DNA from: Palsa-1150 sp036490515
GTDB taxonomy: Bacteria > Myxococcota_A > Polyangia > Polyangiales > Polyangiaceae
Length of the DNA stretch: 64,000 nucleotides
Assembly: GCA_036490515.1 (NCBI GenBank)
Contig: DASXDU010000011.1
Location: forward strand, 434,001 to 498,000
Direction: 5' to 3'
The translations under genes were made by a program, and so were the position numbers. The notes under the pieces are model-generated. The model made no database searches and was not told the DNA's origin. It was given only the letters and a program-made list of their open reading frames with translations. Shown here in pieces: positions 41,009 to 50,347 of this stretch; positions within the stretch are counted from its first letter, which is position 1, and every line of letters begins with the position of its first letter.

Positions 41009-42031
41009 ATGATCGATCTTCGAAGCGACACGGTGACGCGGCCGACGGCCGCGATGCGCGAGGCGATGGCGCGCGCCGAGGTGGGCGACGACGTCTTCGG
41101 CGACGACCCCACCGTGCACGCCCTCGAAGAGGAGGTCGCGCGCATCACCGGCAAGGCCGCGGCGCTCTTCGTCAGCAGCGGCACCATGGGCAACCAGCTC
41201 GCCATCGCGACGCAGACCCGGCCTGGCGACGACGTGATCGTCGGCGAGGGCGCGCACCCGGTGTACTTCGAGGGCGCGGCCGGCGCGGCGCTGAGCGGCG
41301 TGCAGTACACCGTGGCCGGCAAGGGCGGCATGTACTCGGCCGACGAGCTCGAGGCGTCGATGCACCCGAAGGTCTACTGGGCACCGCGCACGTCGCTCGC
41401 GTCGATCGAGAACACGCACAACCGGGCGGGTGGGCGCGTGTGGCCGGCGGCGCAGGCGAAGGCCGTCGCCGACCGCGCGAAGTCACTCGGGCTCGCCGCG
41501 CACCTCGACGGCGCGCGCATCTGGAACGCGAGCGTCGCCAGCAACGTCGACGTGGCCACGTGGTGCGCGCCGTTCGACACGGTGAGCGTCTGCTTCTCGA
41601 AGGGCCTGGGCGCGCCCGTCGGGAGCGCGTTCTGCGGTCCCGCGGCGCTCGTCGCCGAGGCGCGGCGCCTGCGAAAGCGCTGGGGCGGGGCCATGCGGCA
41701 GGCGGGCATCCTCGCGGCGGCGGCACTCCACGCCCTCGCGCACCACCGCACGCGCCTCGTCGAGGACCACGCGAACGCGCGAATTCTCGGCGAGACGCTC
41801 GCGAAGACGCCGGGCTTTCGCGTCGACCTGGCGACCGTCGAGACCAACCTCGTCAACATCGACCTCGACGTGCCTGCCGAGGCGGTGGTCGGGATGGCGC
41901 GCGAGCTCGGCCTCCTCGTCAACGCCTCCGGAGCGCGCCGCCTGCGGGCGGTCACTCACCTCGACGTCACGCGCGGGGACGTCGAGACCGCGACGCAGAT
42001 CCTCGCGACGGCCGCCGCCCGCGTGGCCTAG
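41009..42031 (+). CDS. ltaE: Low-specificity L-threonine aldolase
   Basis: The 340-residue PLP enzyme splits threonine or allo-threonine into glycine and acetaldehyde. It opens with MIDLRSDTVTRPT and has DDVFGDDPTV, FVSSGTMGNQLA, ENTHNRAGG, LDGARIWNA (Asp167, PLP-binding) and the Schiff-base Lys198 in VCFSKGLGAPVGS. Length and order are those of the family. It is 7 bases upstream of a TPR lipoprotein gene and divergent from the GntR operon. Confidence 0.9.
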   Translation: MIDLRSDTVTRPTAAMREAMARAEVGDDVFGDDPTVHALEEEVARITGKAAALFVSSGTMGNQLAIATQTRPGDDVIVGEGAHPVYFEGAAGAALSGVQYTVAGKGGMYSADELEASMHPKVYWAPRTSLASIENTHNRAGGRVWPAAQAKAVADRAKSLGLAAHLDGARIWNASVASNVDVATWCAPFDTVSVCFSKGLGAPVGSAFCGPAALVAEARRLRKRWGGAMRQAGILAAAALHALAHHRTRLVEDHANARILGETLAKTPGFRVDLATVETNLVNIDLDVPAEAVVGMARELGLLVNASGARRLRAVTHLDVTRGDVETATQILATAAARVA

Positions 42032-42037
42032 GGTTCG

Positions 42038-43159
42038 ATGCGGGGGATGGGCGCCCTTCGCGTGCACCGGTTCGCGCTCCTCGCGCTGCTCGCGCTCCCG
42101 GGCACCACGGGGGCCTGCGCGCCGTCGCGTGGGGCAGCGTTCGATCGCGCGTACGCGGCCGCCGAGCGTGCAGAGAGCGCGGGACGGCTCGACGAGGCGA
42201 CGGGCGCGTACGACCGCGCGGCGTCGGCCGCCACGCGACCGCGGGACCGCGATCAGGCGCACTGGGCTGCCGCCGACGTGCTGTCGCGCGAGGGCAAGAT
42301 GGGCGACGCCGTCTCCCGGCTCGATGCGATGGCGAGGGACGGATCCAGCGAGCACCAGGCCGAGGCGGCGTACCGGGCGGCGTTGCTGCGCATCGAGCAC
42401 GGCGAGGCGGACCGCGGCTGGAAGGACCTGGAAGACGTCGTCCGGCGCTTCCCGGCGCATGGCGTCGGTCACGTCGCGGTCCGCAAGCTCGTCATGCACG
42501 CCGACGAGCAGGGGCCGCAGGCCGGGATGACGGAGCTCCGTGCGCTCGCGCGCGACCTCGGGAAGACGGAGCTCGTCGGGCTCGTGACGTACCTCACCGC
42601 GGAGCACCTCGAGGCGCAGGGCGACGACGTCGCGGCGCGCGACGCGTACCTTCGCATCGCGGACCGGTGGCCTTACCCGCACGGCGCGTTCTTCGACGAT
42701 GCCCTCTGGCAGGCGAGCCTCCTCGACGAGAAGCTCGGACGCGCGAAGGCTGCGGCGGACGACCTCGAGCGCCTCGTCGCCGTGCGCGAGACGACGACGC
42801 TCATGGGAAGCTACGAGCGCGCGCGGTACGTGCCCGCGATGCTGCGCCTGGGTGCTCTCTACCGGGACGCGCTGCACGACCACGCGAAGGCCATCGCGAC
42901 GTTCCACCGGCTCTACGCGGACTACGCTCACTCCACCAAGCGCGCCGAGGCACTCTGGGAGGAGGCGCGCGTCTGGCGAGCCGACGGCGACGCGAAGACG
43001 GCGTGCGACCGCCTGTCGACGATGGTGACCGAGTTCCCCGACAGCCGCTACGTGCCCTGCGCGACGAAGGAGTGCCCGGGCGTCTCGAGGCCGGAGAGGA
43101 GCGGAGCGCCGAAAGAGTGCCGGGACTACATCGAGCGGGAGGAAGTCGAAGGAAAGTAG
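42038..43159 (+). CDS. TPR-repeat lipoprotein
   Basis: The 373-residue protein has a signal peptide with a lipobox-like TTGAC and then helical repeats of TPR or YbgF type (FDRAYAAAERAESAGRLDEA, AAYRAALLRIEHGEADRGW, DAYLRIADRWPYPHG, AIATFHRLYADYAHS). It ends with two Cys-containing turns (YVPCATKECPG). Such lipoproteins scaffold outer-membrane assemblies. It starts 7 bases after the threonine aldolase stop and is probably co-transcribed. Confidence 0.72.
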   Translation: MRGMGALRVHRFALLALLALPGTTGACAPSRGAAFDRAYAAAERAESAGRLDEATGAYDRAASAATRPRDRDQAHWAAADVLSREGKMGDAVSRLDAMARDGSSEHQAEAAYRAALLRIEHGEADRGWKDLEDVVRRFPAHGVGHVAVRKLVMHADEQGPQAGMTELRALARDLGKTELVGLVTYLTAEHLEAQGDDVAARDAYLRIADRWPYPHGAFFDDALWQASLLDEKLGRAKAAADDLERLVAVRETTTLMGSYERARYVPAMLRLGALYRDALHDHAKAIATFHRLYADYAHSTKRAEALWEEARVWRADGDAKTACDRLSTMVTEFPDSRYVPCATKECPGVSRPERSGAPKECRDYIEREEVEGK

Positions 43160-43240
43160 CGCAGGCGCGGGCGCGGGCGAAGCGCGCTACCTCGGCGGGG
43201 TCAAACCCTTCGCGAGCGATCGCGGCGAATTTCGCCCGAG

Positions 43241-43666
43241 CTAGTCGCCCTTCTCTTTCTCTTCCTCTTCTTCTTCTTCCTCGTCCTCGTCGTCCTCGTC
43301 GAGGTCCTCGTCGTCGTCGAGGTCCTCGTCGTCCTCGAACTCCTCGGCGCCCTCTTCCTCTTCTTCTTCGGCCTCGGCGCCCGCGGCGCGCTTCTCGAAC
43401 TTGAGGTCGACCCCGACGTCGCCGAGCTGCGTGTCGATGAGCTCCATCAGCTCGTCGGCGTCGTCCCCCGACCACTCGTCGAGCAGGTCGGTCAGGAACT
43501 CGAAGAAGTCGCCGTTGTCGAGGCGGCGCTCGATCTCCTCGACCTGCTCCTCCGTGAACGCTTCGAGGATGTCCTCTCGCAGCGTCTCGATGTCGCCCTC
43601 CTCGATCGCATCCTGCGCGGACAGGCGGATCTGACGAACGGCTCGCTTGTCGAGGTAGATCTCCAT
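43241..43666 (-). CDS. Acidic protein with Asp/Glu-rich tail
   Basis: ATG 43666 begins the 141-residue protein MEIYLDKRAVRQIRLSAQDA. A helical N-terminal domain (DIETLREDILEAFTEEQVEE) is followed by an almost purely acidic C-terminus (GAEEFEDDEDLDDDEDLDE and further Glu runs). Acidic tails of this sort bind basic proteins or cations. No family is recognised. Confidence 0.6.
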   Translation of the reverse strand: MEIYLDKRAVRQIRLSAQDAIEEGDIETLREDILEAFTEEQVEEIERRLDNGDFFEFLTDLLDEWSGDDADELMELIDTQLGDVGVDLKFEKRAAGAEAEEEEEEGAEEFEDDEDLDDDEDLDEDDEDEEEEEEEEKEKGD

Positions 43667-43750
43667 CGCTGGGGCCACCCGAGTATGCGAACCGCCCTCG
43701 GCCTGTCAACGCCCGCGTGAAGCTCCCGGCGCGTTGTATGCTCGGAGCGC

Positions 43751-44413
43751 ATGAAGACGGCGGCCCTCGGCGTACCGGCCGGCGCGCTCGCGGCGACGGC
43801 GGCCCTGGCTGCTTCGCTGCCCGCGACGGCCCTCGCGCAGGAGACGCCGGGTCCCTCGACGGGCGACGCCGTCCTCTCCGCACCGCCCCCGTCGGGCCAC
43901 GCGTACCTGCAGTACGGTGCAGCGCTCGCCGCCGAGACGGTCATCTCGTCGGGATCGATCTGTTCGCGCGTGCCGAACAACTGCGTCTTCGGCTCCGGCG
44001 GCGGCCTCGAGGTGCGCGTCGGCTGGCGCCCTCACGACGAGACGTTCGTGGGGGGCCTCTACGAGATCTCGAAGCAGGACCCCAACCAGCTCTACCGGCT
44101 CGGCATCCTCCAGCAGCTCCGCGCCGAGTGGAGACGTTACTTCCCGATCGGCCACGAGGTCACGCCCTACCTCCTCCTCGGCGCGGGCGTCGCGGGCTAC
44201 GGAAACGAGTTCACCGTCGATACGTGGGGGCCCACGGGAACCTTCGGCGGCGGGATCGAGGTGGAGCTCGGAGGCCCGGCGCTCGTCGTGTCGGCCGGCT
44301 ATCGTCCCATGTACTTCCACTCCTGGGTCATCTCCGGCGTGGACCAGCTCGAGTCGGGCTTCGTCCACTTCGTCGGGCTCGCGATCGCGGTCGAGGCGCG
44401 CGACCGCCTCTGA
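43751..44413 (+). CDS. Outer-membrane beta-barrel-like protein
   Basis: The 220-residue protein has a signal peptide ending ATALAQ and then alternating aromatic/hydrophobic strands separated by Gly-rich turns (GGGLEVRVGWRPHDETFVGG, TPYLLLGAGVAGYGNEF, ALVVSAGYRPMYFHSW), the pattern of small OmpA/OmpW-like barrels. Myxobacterial genomes encode many. A tandem 9-bp repeat follows its stop codon. Confidence 0.65.
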   Translation: MKTAALGVPAGALAATAALAASLPATALAQETPGPSTGDAVLSAPPPSGHAYLQYGAALAAETVISSGSICSRVPNNCVFGSGGGLEVRVGWRPHDETFVGGLYEISKQDPNQLYRLGILQQLRAEWRRYFPIGHEVTPYLLLGAGVAGYGNEFTVDTWGPTGTFGGGIEVELGGPALVVSAGYRPMYFHSWVISGVDQLESGFVHFVGLAIAVEARDRL

Positions 44414-44449
44414 GCGCATCGGGCGCATCGGGCGCATCGGGCGCATCGG
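44414..44449. repeat. Four tandem copies of GCGCATCGG
   Basis: Four exact 9-bp units start one base after the stop codon of the barrel-like gene. They may be slippage-prone. There is no hairpin, so a terminator role is unlikely. Confidence 0.8.
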
Positions 44450-44514
44450 AAACGTGAGCTCGCGGGCGAGCCCAGCTTGACGCGCCACGCACGGCGTTGT
44501 CCCATCGCCGAAGC

Positions 44515-46122
44515 GTGATTTGCACGACGTGCGGCCGGGACAACCCGAGCCACCTGACGTTCTGCCAGGAGTGCGGGCAGCGGCTCGCGCCTCGCGTCGC
44601 GTCGCCGACTCCGCCGATCGGCCTCGGGGGCCCACCGAACGAGCCCGCCGCGTCTCCGCTCGCCGCGACCGCGCTCGCTCCGTCCACTCCTCCTCCTCCC
44701 ATGGCGGCGAGCCTCCCTCCGATGCCGCCGATGGCTCCCGCGCCCGTCCCCTCGATGCGCTCGAGCACCGGCCTCGCCCCGCAGCGCCCGCCCGCCCCTC
44801 CCGTGAGCTTCGGCCCGCGCGGCGAAGGGGGCTCGGCTCCAGCGCCCGTCGCGGCGCCCGTCCCGACGACCGTGATGATCACCTGCCCGCTCTGCGGCAG
44901 CGCCAACCCCCGCGGCCTTCGCTTCTGCGTGACGTGCGGCCACTTGCTCGAGCAGGCAGGCCAGGCGGGCCAGCCGGCTCCTCCCGGCCGCGGACCGACG
45001 GGCACGACCGATCTCTCGCGCACCGTGCCCGATCCGCCGCCGCGCTTCTCGTCCGCGCCCCCTCCTCCGACCCCGACGCCTCCCCCCATCGCACCGGTGC
45101 GTGTCGTCGACGTCGGCCAGGCCCCCGCGCCCGCGATGCAGCGCCTCTGTTCGCGCTGTCGCGGCGCGTCCGACGGTCCCGCCCAGTTCTGTCGGTTCTG
45201 CGGTGCATCGCTGGCCGACGCGCAGGCCGTGCCCATCCAGCCTTCGGCCAACCCCATCGCCGCCTCCCCTCCTCCAGCTGCCGCGCCTCCTCCGTTCCCC
45301 GCACGCGCCCCGGTGGCTCCCACCGCCCCGCCCTCCCCCGTACCCCCTCCCGCCCACGCGCCCGCGCCTGCCCTCGCGCCTGCGCCCGCCGCCGCGCCCT
45401 CTCCCCCCCGAGCCCCCTCCGCCGTCACGCGCGCGCGTCTCGTCCTCATCGCGCGCGACGGGAACGAAGGGCCGAGCTACGGCCTCGGCGAATCGAGCGA
45501 CATCGGCCGCACCGAGGGCACGATCGTGCTCGGCGACGACCGCTACATCTCGCCGCGCCACGCCCGCATCGCGTTCCGCGGGGGCTCGTTCTTCCTGCGC
45601 GACCTCGAGAGCGTGAACGGACTCTTCGTGCGCATCCCCTTCCCGCGGGGGGCCGCGGCGGCCGAACCCCCCGACTCCGAACAGCTTCTCGCCGATCAAG
45701 ACTTGTTCCTGGTGGGACAACAGGTGCTAAGGTTTGAGGTCGTGAAGCATGCGGAGGAGGGGTTCGGTGTAGCGTCCGAAAATGGGACGCTGCTTTTCGG
45801 AACGCCGGCCGCACCGCGTTATGCTCGTCTGAGCCAGCGCACGGTGGAGGGGGTCGTGCGCGACGTCTTCTACGTGAAGAAGACCGAGACGGTGGTCGGG
45901 CGCGAGTCCGGCGACATCGTCTTCAGCGACGATCCCTTCCTCTCGCGCCGGCACGCCGTCGTGCGCGTCCATCCCCCCGGTGCCCAGGGCGCGCCACGCC
46001 GCTTCACGCTGGGCGATCTCGGCTCGTCGAACGGGACCTTCTTGCAGGTGCGCGAGGAAGTGCGCCTGCGCCACGGAGACCACTTCCGTATCGGCCAGCA
46101 GCTCTTCCGGTTCGACACGTGA
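44515..46122 (+). CDS. Triple zinc-ribbon, double FHA-domain protein
   Basis: The 535-residue protein begins VICTTCGRDN with CQECGQR, then has two more ribbons (CPLCGSANPRGLRFCVTCG; CSRCRGASDGPAQFCRFCG) separated by long Pro/Ala linkers. Two FHA domains follow: one with DIGRTEGTIVLGDDRYISPRHARI and NGLFVRI, the second with VVGRESGDIVFSDDPFLSRRHAVV and LGSSNGTF. FHA domains bind phosphothreonine. GTG 44515 is preferred over TTG 44497 because family members start just before the first CxxC. Its stop overlaps the PP2C phosphatase start (GTGA), so the two probably form one phosphorylation circuit. Confidence 0.82.
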   Translation: MICTTCGRDNPSHLTFCQECGQRLAPRVASPTPPIGLGGPPNEPAASPLAATALAPSTPPPPMAASLPPMPPMAPAPVPSMRSSTGLAPQRPPAPPVSFGPRGEGGSAPAPVAAPVPTTVMITCPLCGSANPRGLRFCVTCGHLLEQAGQAGQPAPPGRGPTGTTDLSRTVPDPPPRFSSAPPPPTPTPPPIAPVRVVDVGQAPAPAMQRLCSRCRGASDGPAQFCRFCGASLADAQAVPIQPSANPIAASPPPAAAPPPFPARAPVAPTAPPSPVPPPAHAPAPALAPAPAAAPSPPRAPSAVTRARLVLIARDGNEGPSYGLGESSDIGRTEGTIVLGDDRYISPRHARIAFRGGSFFLRDLESVNGLFVRIPFPRGAAAAEPPDSEQLLADQDLFLVGQQVLRFEVVKHAEEGFGVASENGTLLFGTPAAPRYARLSQRTVEGVVRDVFYVKKTETVVGRESGDIVFSDDPFLSRRHAVVRVHPPGAQGAPRRFTLGDLGSSNGTFLQVREEVRLRHGDHFRIGQQLFRFDT

Positions 46123-47381
46123 CGCAACCCGACGCCCCCCACTCGTCCCCCATGCTCGGCGACTCGAAGGACGCTTCGGCGGCCCCGCGCGGAGAGATCC
46201 GGGTCAAGCTGTTCGCGCGGACCGACGTCGGCCAGATCCGCGAGCACAACGAGGACAACTTCCTCGTGGCCGACCTCTCCCGCAAGACGCGCGGCCTGCT
46301 CGAGGCGAACCGCACGGGCATCATCGGCCCGAACGGCTCGCTCTTCGCGGTATGCGACGGCATGGGCGGCGCCGCCGCGGGCGAGATCGCGAGCCAGCTC
46401 GCGGTCGACATCGTCTACGAGCGCATGGTCGACCAGCTCGACGAGTCGCAGCCGCTCGCCCGCGACGACCTGGCACGCCGCCTCGTACGCGCCATCGAGG
46501 CGGCGGGCCTCCGCATCTTCCAGGAGGCGAAGCTCGATCGCACGCGGCGCGGCATGGGGACCACGGTGACGGCGTCGTCGCTCGTCGACGACCACCTCTT
46601 CTTCGCCCAGGTGGGCGACTCGCGCGGGTACCTCCTCCGGCAGGGGCAGCTCGTGCAGCTCACGCGCGACCAGTCGCTCGTCAACCAGCTCATCGAGGCC
46701 GGCCAGCTCACCGAGGAAGAGGCCGAGACCTTCGAGCACAACAACATCATCCTGCAGGCGCTCGGCACGGCCGACACCGTGCAGGTCGACCTCACCTACT
46801 GCGAGCTCCGTCGCGGCGACATGCTCCTGCTCTGCTCGGACGGCCTGAGCGGGATGGTGCGCTTCGACGACATCCGCGAGGTCTTGCGCAGCACGACCGA
46901 GCCGATCGACGCGTGCAAGCTCCTCACCGAGCGGGCGAACCAGGCGGGCGGCCACGACAACATCACCGTCATCGTCGTCCAGTTCGACGGCGAGGGCCTG
47001 AAGCCGCTCGCGCCGGACGGCGAGCCGCTCAAGTACCGCAAGTACGCCCTCCCGGAGGAGCCTGCGGACAACACGGTGCCGCACCGGATGATCCCCGAGA
47101 TCTCGTCGACGCCCCCGCCCATGTCGCACGCTGGCCGCGGCCCCGGGTCGAGCGCGCCGCAGGGGCTGTCGTCGACCATCGTCTTCTCGGGCCCCGACGC
47201 CAACCCGCTGGCGAACTTCCCCTCGAACCCCGCGCAGGCGTCGAGCCGGCCGCCGCAGAACTACTACGAGGAGGAGCGCATCGACATCCCGGGGACCCAC
47301 GTCCCCGCGTGGGTCGTCGTGGTGCTCGTCGTCGGCGTCATCCTCGTCCTCGCGGGCACGGCGTTCCTCTTCCTTCGCTGA
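46119..47381 (+). CDS. PP2C-type Ser/Thr phosphatase with C-terminal membrane anchor
   Basis: A 420-residue protein with GTG 46119 coupled to the FHA gene. The PP2C motifs are REHNEDNFLVAD, FAVCDGMGGAAAGE, MGTTVTA, FAQVGDSRGYLLR, LLLCSDGLSG and GGHDNITVIVVQF, giving the metal-binding aspartates. A Pro/Ser linker leads to one C-terminal membrane helix (WVVVVLVVGVILVLAGTAFLF), putting the catalytic domain in the cytoplasm. It should remove phosphate from Hanks-kinase substrates, probably including FHA ligands; the kinase is not in the window. Confidence 0.9.
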   Translation: MTQPDAPHSSPMLGDSKDASAAPRGEIRVKLFARTDVGQIREHNEDNFLVADLSRKTRGLLEANRTGIIGPNGSLFAVCDGMGGAAAGEIASQLAVDIVYERMVDQLDESQPLARDDLARRLVRAIEAAGLRIFQEAKLDRTRRGMGTTVTASSLVDDHLFFAQVGDSRGYLLRQGQLVQLTRDQSLVNQLIEAGQLTEEEAETFEHNNIILQALGTADTVQVDLTYCELRRGDMLLLCSDGLSGMVRFDDIREVLRSTTEPIDACKLLTERANQAGGHDNITVIVVQFDGEGLKPLAPDGEPLKYRKYALPEEPADNTVPHRMIPEISSTPPPMSHAGRGPGSSAPQGLSSTIVFSGPDANPLANFPSNPAQASSRPPQNYYEEERIDIPGTHVPAWVVVVLVVGVILVLAGTAFLFLR

Positions 47382-47483
47382 GCCGTTCGCGCGGCGCCAT
47401 TCGCAGCCGGCGCTCCCCCTCGATGGCGCGAGCTGCCAGGGATTGCACCTGGCGACCTCCGCGCTACCATTTCGGCCGCGCGC

Positions 47484-47765
47484 ATGTCCGCCTCCGTCGT
47501 CCCCCCGCTCCCGGCGCCCGTGCCGCCCGCCGGCGCGGACGCGAGCGACGTGGACGAGGCCGCGGTCCGCTGCGACGCGTGCGGCGCGGCCGTCCCTGCC
47601 GCGGACGACGACGACGACGGCTTCGCGTTCCCCGGTGCGGGCGTCTACGTCTGGACGCGCGGCGATGAGACGCGCTTCGAGAAGGCCCCGCTCTGCGACC
47701 AGTGCGCGTCCGCCATCGGCGTGACGGCGCTCGCCCGCTGGGAGATCGAAGAAGAAGAAGGCTGA
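47484..47765 (+). CDS. Small zinc-ribbon protein
   Basis: The 93-residue protein has a Pro/Ala N-terminus and CDACGAAVP followed 46 residues later by LCDQCASAIG, a CxxC...CxxC zinc site around an acidic DDDDDG loop. It ends EIEEEEG. It lies downstream of the FHA/PP2C pair in the same direction. The function is unknown. Confidence 0.6.
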   Translation: MSASVVPPLPAPVPPAGADASDVDEAAVRCDACGAAVPAADDDDDGFAFPGAGVYVWTRGDETRFEKAPLCDQCASAIGVTALARWEIEEEEG

Positions 47766-47885
47766 AGAGGCGCCCACTGGCTCACTCGTCGAACGGGCGA
47801 GCTAGCCCGCGTCTTCGCAGGAATGGCATTCGACGTAGATGCCGTTTGTTCTCGCGCGGCGAGACGCCGCGGTCACGCACGCGGG

Positions 47886-48500
47886 CTACCAGATCGATGC
47901 GAGAACCATCCGAAGGCCGGGAAGGACCGAGCCACCGGAGAGAGTCGCCGGATCCTCGAGACACACCGGCTCGCTGCCGGGCTCGAACACCCAGACTCGC
48001 CGCGTCCCCGGATCCAGCAGCCAGCCGAGGCGCGCGCCGTTCGCGGCGTACTCCCGCATCTTGTCATGCAGATCGTCGAGCTCGTCGGACGGGGACCGCA
48101 GCTCGACGACGAAGTCCGGGCACAAGGGCGGGAAGCGATCGCGCTGCGCGGCGCTCAATGCGTCCCACCGGTCCTTGCGGACCCACGAGGCGTCTGGCGC
48201 GCGCTCGGCGCCGTTGGGCAGCACGAAGCCGCCGTTCGAATCGAACACCACTCCCGTGCCGTCCTTCGAGGCCCACACGACGAGCGCCGCCACCAGGGCT
48301 GCGTTGCGGCGTGAGGTCTCGCCTCCCGTGGGTGACATGACGACCAGCTCACCGCCTTCCGTGCGTTCGATTCGCAGGTCCTTGTTGCGTGCGCACAGCT
48401 CGAAGAGCTCGTCGTCGCTCAGGCGCGAAGCCGGACGCACGCGGATGGGGAAGTGCCGCGCCGACGTACGAATCTCGAAGGCGAGGGGATGCTGCGACAT
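47886..48500 (-). CDS. Uma2-family (DUF820) putative endonuclease
   Basis: The 204-residue protein has the PD-(D/E)xK-like order of Uma2 proteins: VVMSPTGGETSRRNAALVAAL, GGFVLPNGAERAPDASWV, PPLCPDFVVELRSPSDELDDL and MREYAANGARLGWLLDP. The Asp of APDASW, the PDFVVE pair and the Lys of DKMREY form the predicted metal site. The family is greatly expanded in cyanobacteria and also present in myxobacteria; its cellular role is not settled. Confidence 0.85.
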   Translation of the reverse strand: MSQHPLAFEIRTSARHFPIRVRPASRLSDDELFELCARNKDLRIERTEGGELVVMSPTGGETSRRNAALVAALVVWASKDGTGVVFDSNGGFVLPNGAERAPDASWVRKDRWDALSAAQRDRFPPLCPDFVVELRSPSDELDDLHDKMREYAANGARLGWLLDPGTRRVWVFEPGSEPVCLEDPATLSGGSVLPGLRMVLASIW

Positions 48501-48731
48501 CGCCCCACGAACCTAGCATCTTCCCGTCACGCCGCGACTGCGAGACGGTCTGTTCGTACCCTCGGACGTCCGACGATTCGCGGGTGTCCGAGGGCAGGCG
48601 CCGGCGGCTCACTCGCCCTGCTCGCCGCTCCTTGCGTGGGCGTGAGATGATCGTTTCCGCCGATGACGGACCGGAGCCCGACTCGATGACGACGCGCTGG
48701 GGCGGCCCGCCTCCGAGGCGGTGAGCGGGCC

Positions 48732-49226
48732 GTGCGGGTCACGTGGCTGCTCATCGCGGGTGTGGGGACGTTCGTCGCCTGCTCGACGGAGCGATCCCGG
48801 GGCGTGGTCGTCGCGCCGGTGCAGGCAACGCAGAGCCATCCTTCGGCCGAGTCGGGCCCGGCCCCCCCGGATGCGAGCCACCTGCCGCCGGGCTCCGCGA
48901 GCGCCCCCTTCGAGCAGGCGAACGCCTGCATCATGCTCTACGAGTGCGGCTGCAACGCCGGGTGCCTGGAGATCGATCATCCGGCGGGGGAGCTTCGCGC
49001 TGGGATGCGCGTCGGCGTCCTCTCCGGGGCCCTCGAAGGGACCAAGGTCTTCGTCGAGAAGAAGACGACCGCCGGAGGCGACCGCGTGTTCACGGTGCAG
49101 CGCCGCGATCCCGACTCGCCCATCGAGATATGCAGCCAGCACGGGCCGCTCGTCGGGTATCTCTGCGGGAGCGACGATCTCGGTCCCGCGCGAGCGTGCC
49201 GATCGTGCGATGGGGATGGGCGGTGA
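48732..49226 (+). CDS. Lipoprotein with Cys-containing C-terminal domain
   Basis: GTG 48732 starts a 164-residue protein with lipobox FVACS. A Pro/Ala/Ser linker is followed by a compact domain with six cysteines (ACIMLYECGCNAGCLE, EICSQHG, YLCGSDD, ACRSCDG). No family is recognised. The plain exposure of paired cysteines suggests disulfides in the periplasm. Confidence 0.6.
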   Translation: MRVTWLLIAGVGTFVACSTERSRGVVVAPVQATQSHPSAESGPAPPDASHLPPGSASAPFEQANACIMLYECGCNAGCLEIDHPAGELRAGMRVGVLSGALEGTKVFVEKKTTAGGDRVFTVQRRDPDSPIEICSQHGPLVGYLCGSDDLGPARACRSCDGDGR

Positions 49227-49296
49227 GTGGGGCCACCGCTCCCGCGCAGCTCGTGCGACGCCCACACGACGGGCGCCGCCGACCAGGGAACGCACG

Positions 49297-50109
49297 TCAG
49301 TGCACGCGGTCCTCGTCCTCGGCGGCTTCCGTCGCCTCGACCGGAGGCCTGCGCTCGAGGTGCTCCCTGCAGACCGCGCGCACCGGCGCGGGCACCGTGG
49401 GGGAGCCGACGACGAGCTCGAGCTCCGGGCGGAGGAGCAGCCCCGCGATGCGCGCCGCGATCGGCGCGGGCGTCGCGGGGTTCATGACGAGCGCCATCCG
49501 CACGCGCGGGCGGTGCACCCACTTCGTGGCGCGCGCGATCTCCGCGAGCACGTCGGCCCGCCCCGGGCGGCGCGCGGCGAGGCGCACGACGTCGTCCTCG
49601 AGCACGCGCGGGTTTCGCAGCAGGCGATGGATGACGTCCGGGTGCGGGTCGGCGAGCAGGTGCTCCATCGTGTCGCGGTCGGGCCGTCGCGCGAGCGACT
49701 TGCGCTCGCCGAGCGTCATCGGTCGCCCTCCGATCGCGATCGCGCGCGCGCCCTTGGCGCCGGCCGCGGGGGGCGCCGACTCCGGCCCGCGCACCGGCTG
49801 GCGCAGGAGCCGCTCGAGCGCGAGGAGGGACTCCCCCGCCGCCTGCTCGCGGAGAAGCTGCACGCGGTCCTCCATCCCGACGGCGTTCAGCGCGTCCACC
49901 ACCGAGAGCAGCGCCTCGCGCGCAGGCGCCTCGGCCTGCTCCGCCTGCTCGCACACCCCGTCGAGCGCACGCGCCAGCGAAGCGATGTCCGCGTCCCGCA
50001 CCACGCTCGCCACGTAGTCCGCGCGCAGCGACGCATCGCCCAGCGACAGGGTCGTCCGGACGAGAGACTCCGCCGTCGTTCGCGGGGCTATGGGCGGCTT
50101 CGGGCGCAC
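49297..50109 (-). CDS. Helical-repeat (variant leucine-rich/HEAT-like) protein
   Basis: The 270-residue protein starts at GTG 50109. After an Ala/Leu-rich N-terminal half it shows repeats of the form LLADPHPDVIHRLLRNPRVL, EDDVVRLAARRPGRADVLAE and RMALVMNPATPAPIAARIAG, typical of variant leucine-rich or HEAT-like repeats common in myxobacteria. These usually mediate protein binding. It is divergent from clpS. Confidence 0.6.
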   Translation of the reverse strand: MRPKPPIAPRTTAESLVRTTLSLGDASLRADYVASVVRDADIASLARALDGVCEQAEQAEAPAREALLSVVDALNAVGMEDRVQLLREQAAGESLLALERLLRQPVRGPESAPPAAGAKGARAIAIGGRPMTLGERKSLARRPDRDTMEHLLADPHPDVIHRLLRNPRVLEDDVVRLAARRPGRADVLAEIARATKWVHRPRVRMALVMNPATPAPIAARIAGLLLRPELELVVGSPTVPAPVRAVCREHLERRPPVEATEAAEDEDRVH

Positions 50110-50195
50110 GGAACGCTCCCCCCACGAGCTTACCCAGCCTCCCTTCGATGCCCAACCTCCCCCCGCCGTCGCGGCTCACCTCCCCTCACCCGCCC

Positions 50196-50295
<100 letters not shown>

Positions 50296-50347
50296 CCCTC
50301 CTTCCCCTTGGCTGCAACGCCCGTCAGGCTATGGTCGTCGTAGAGGG

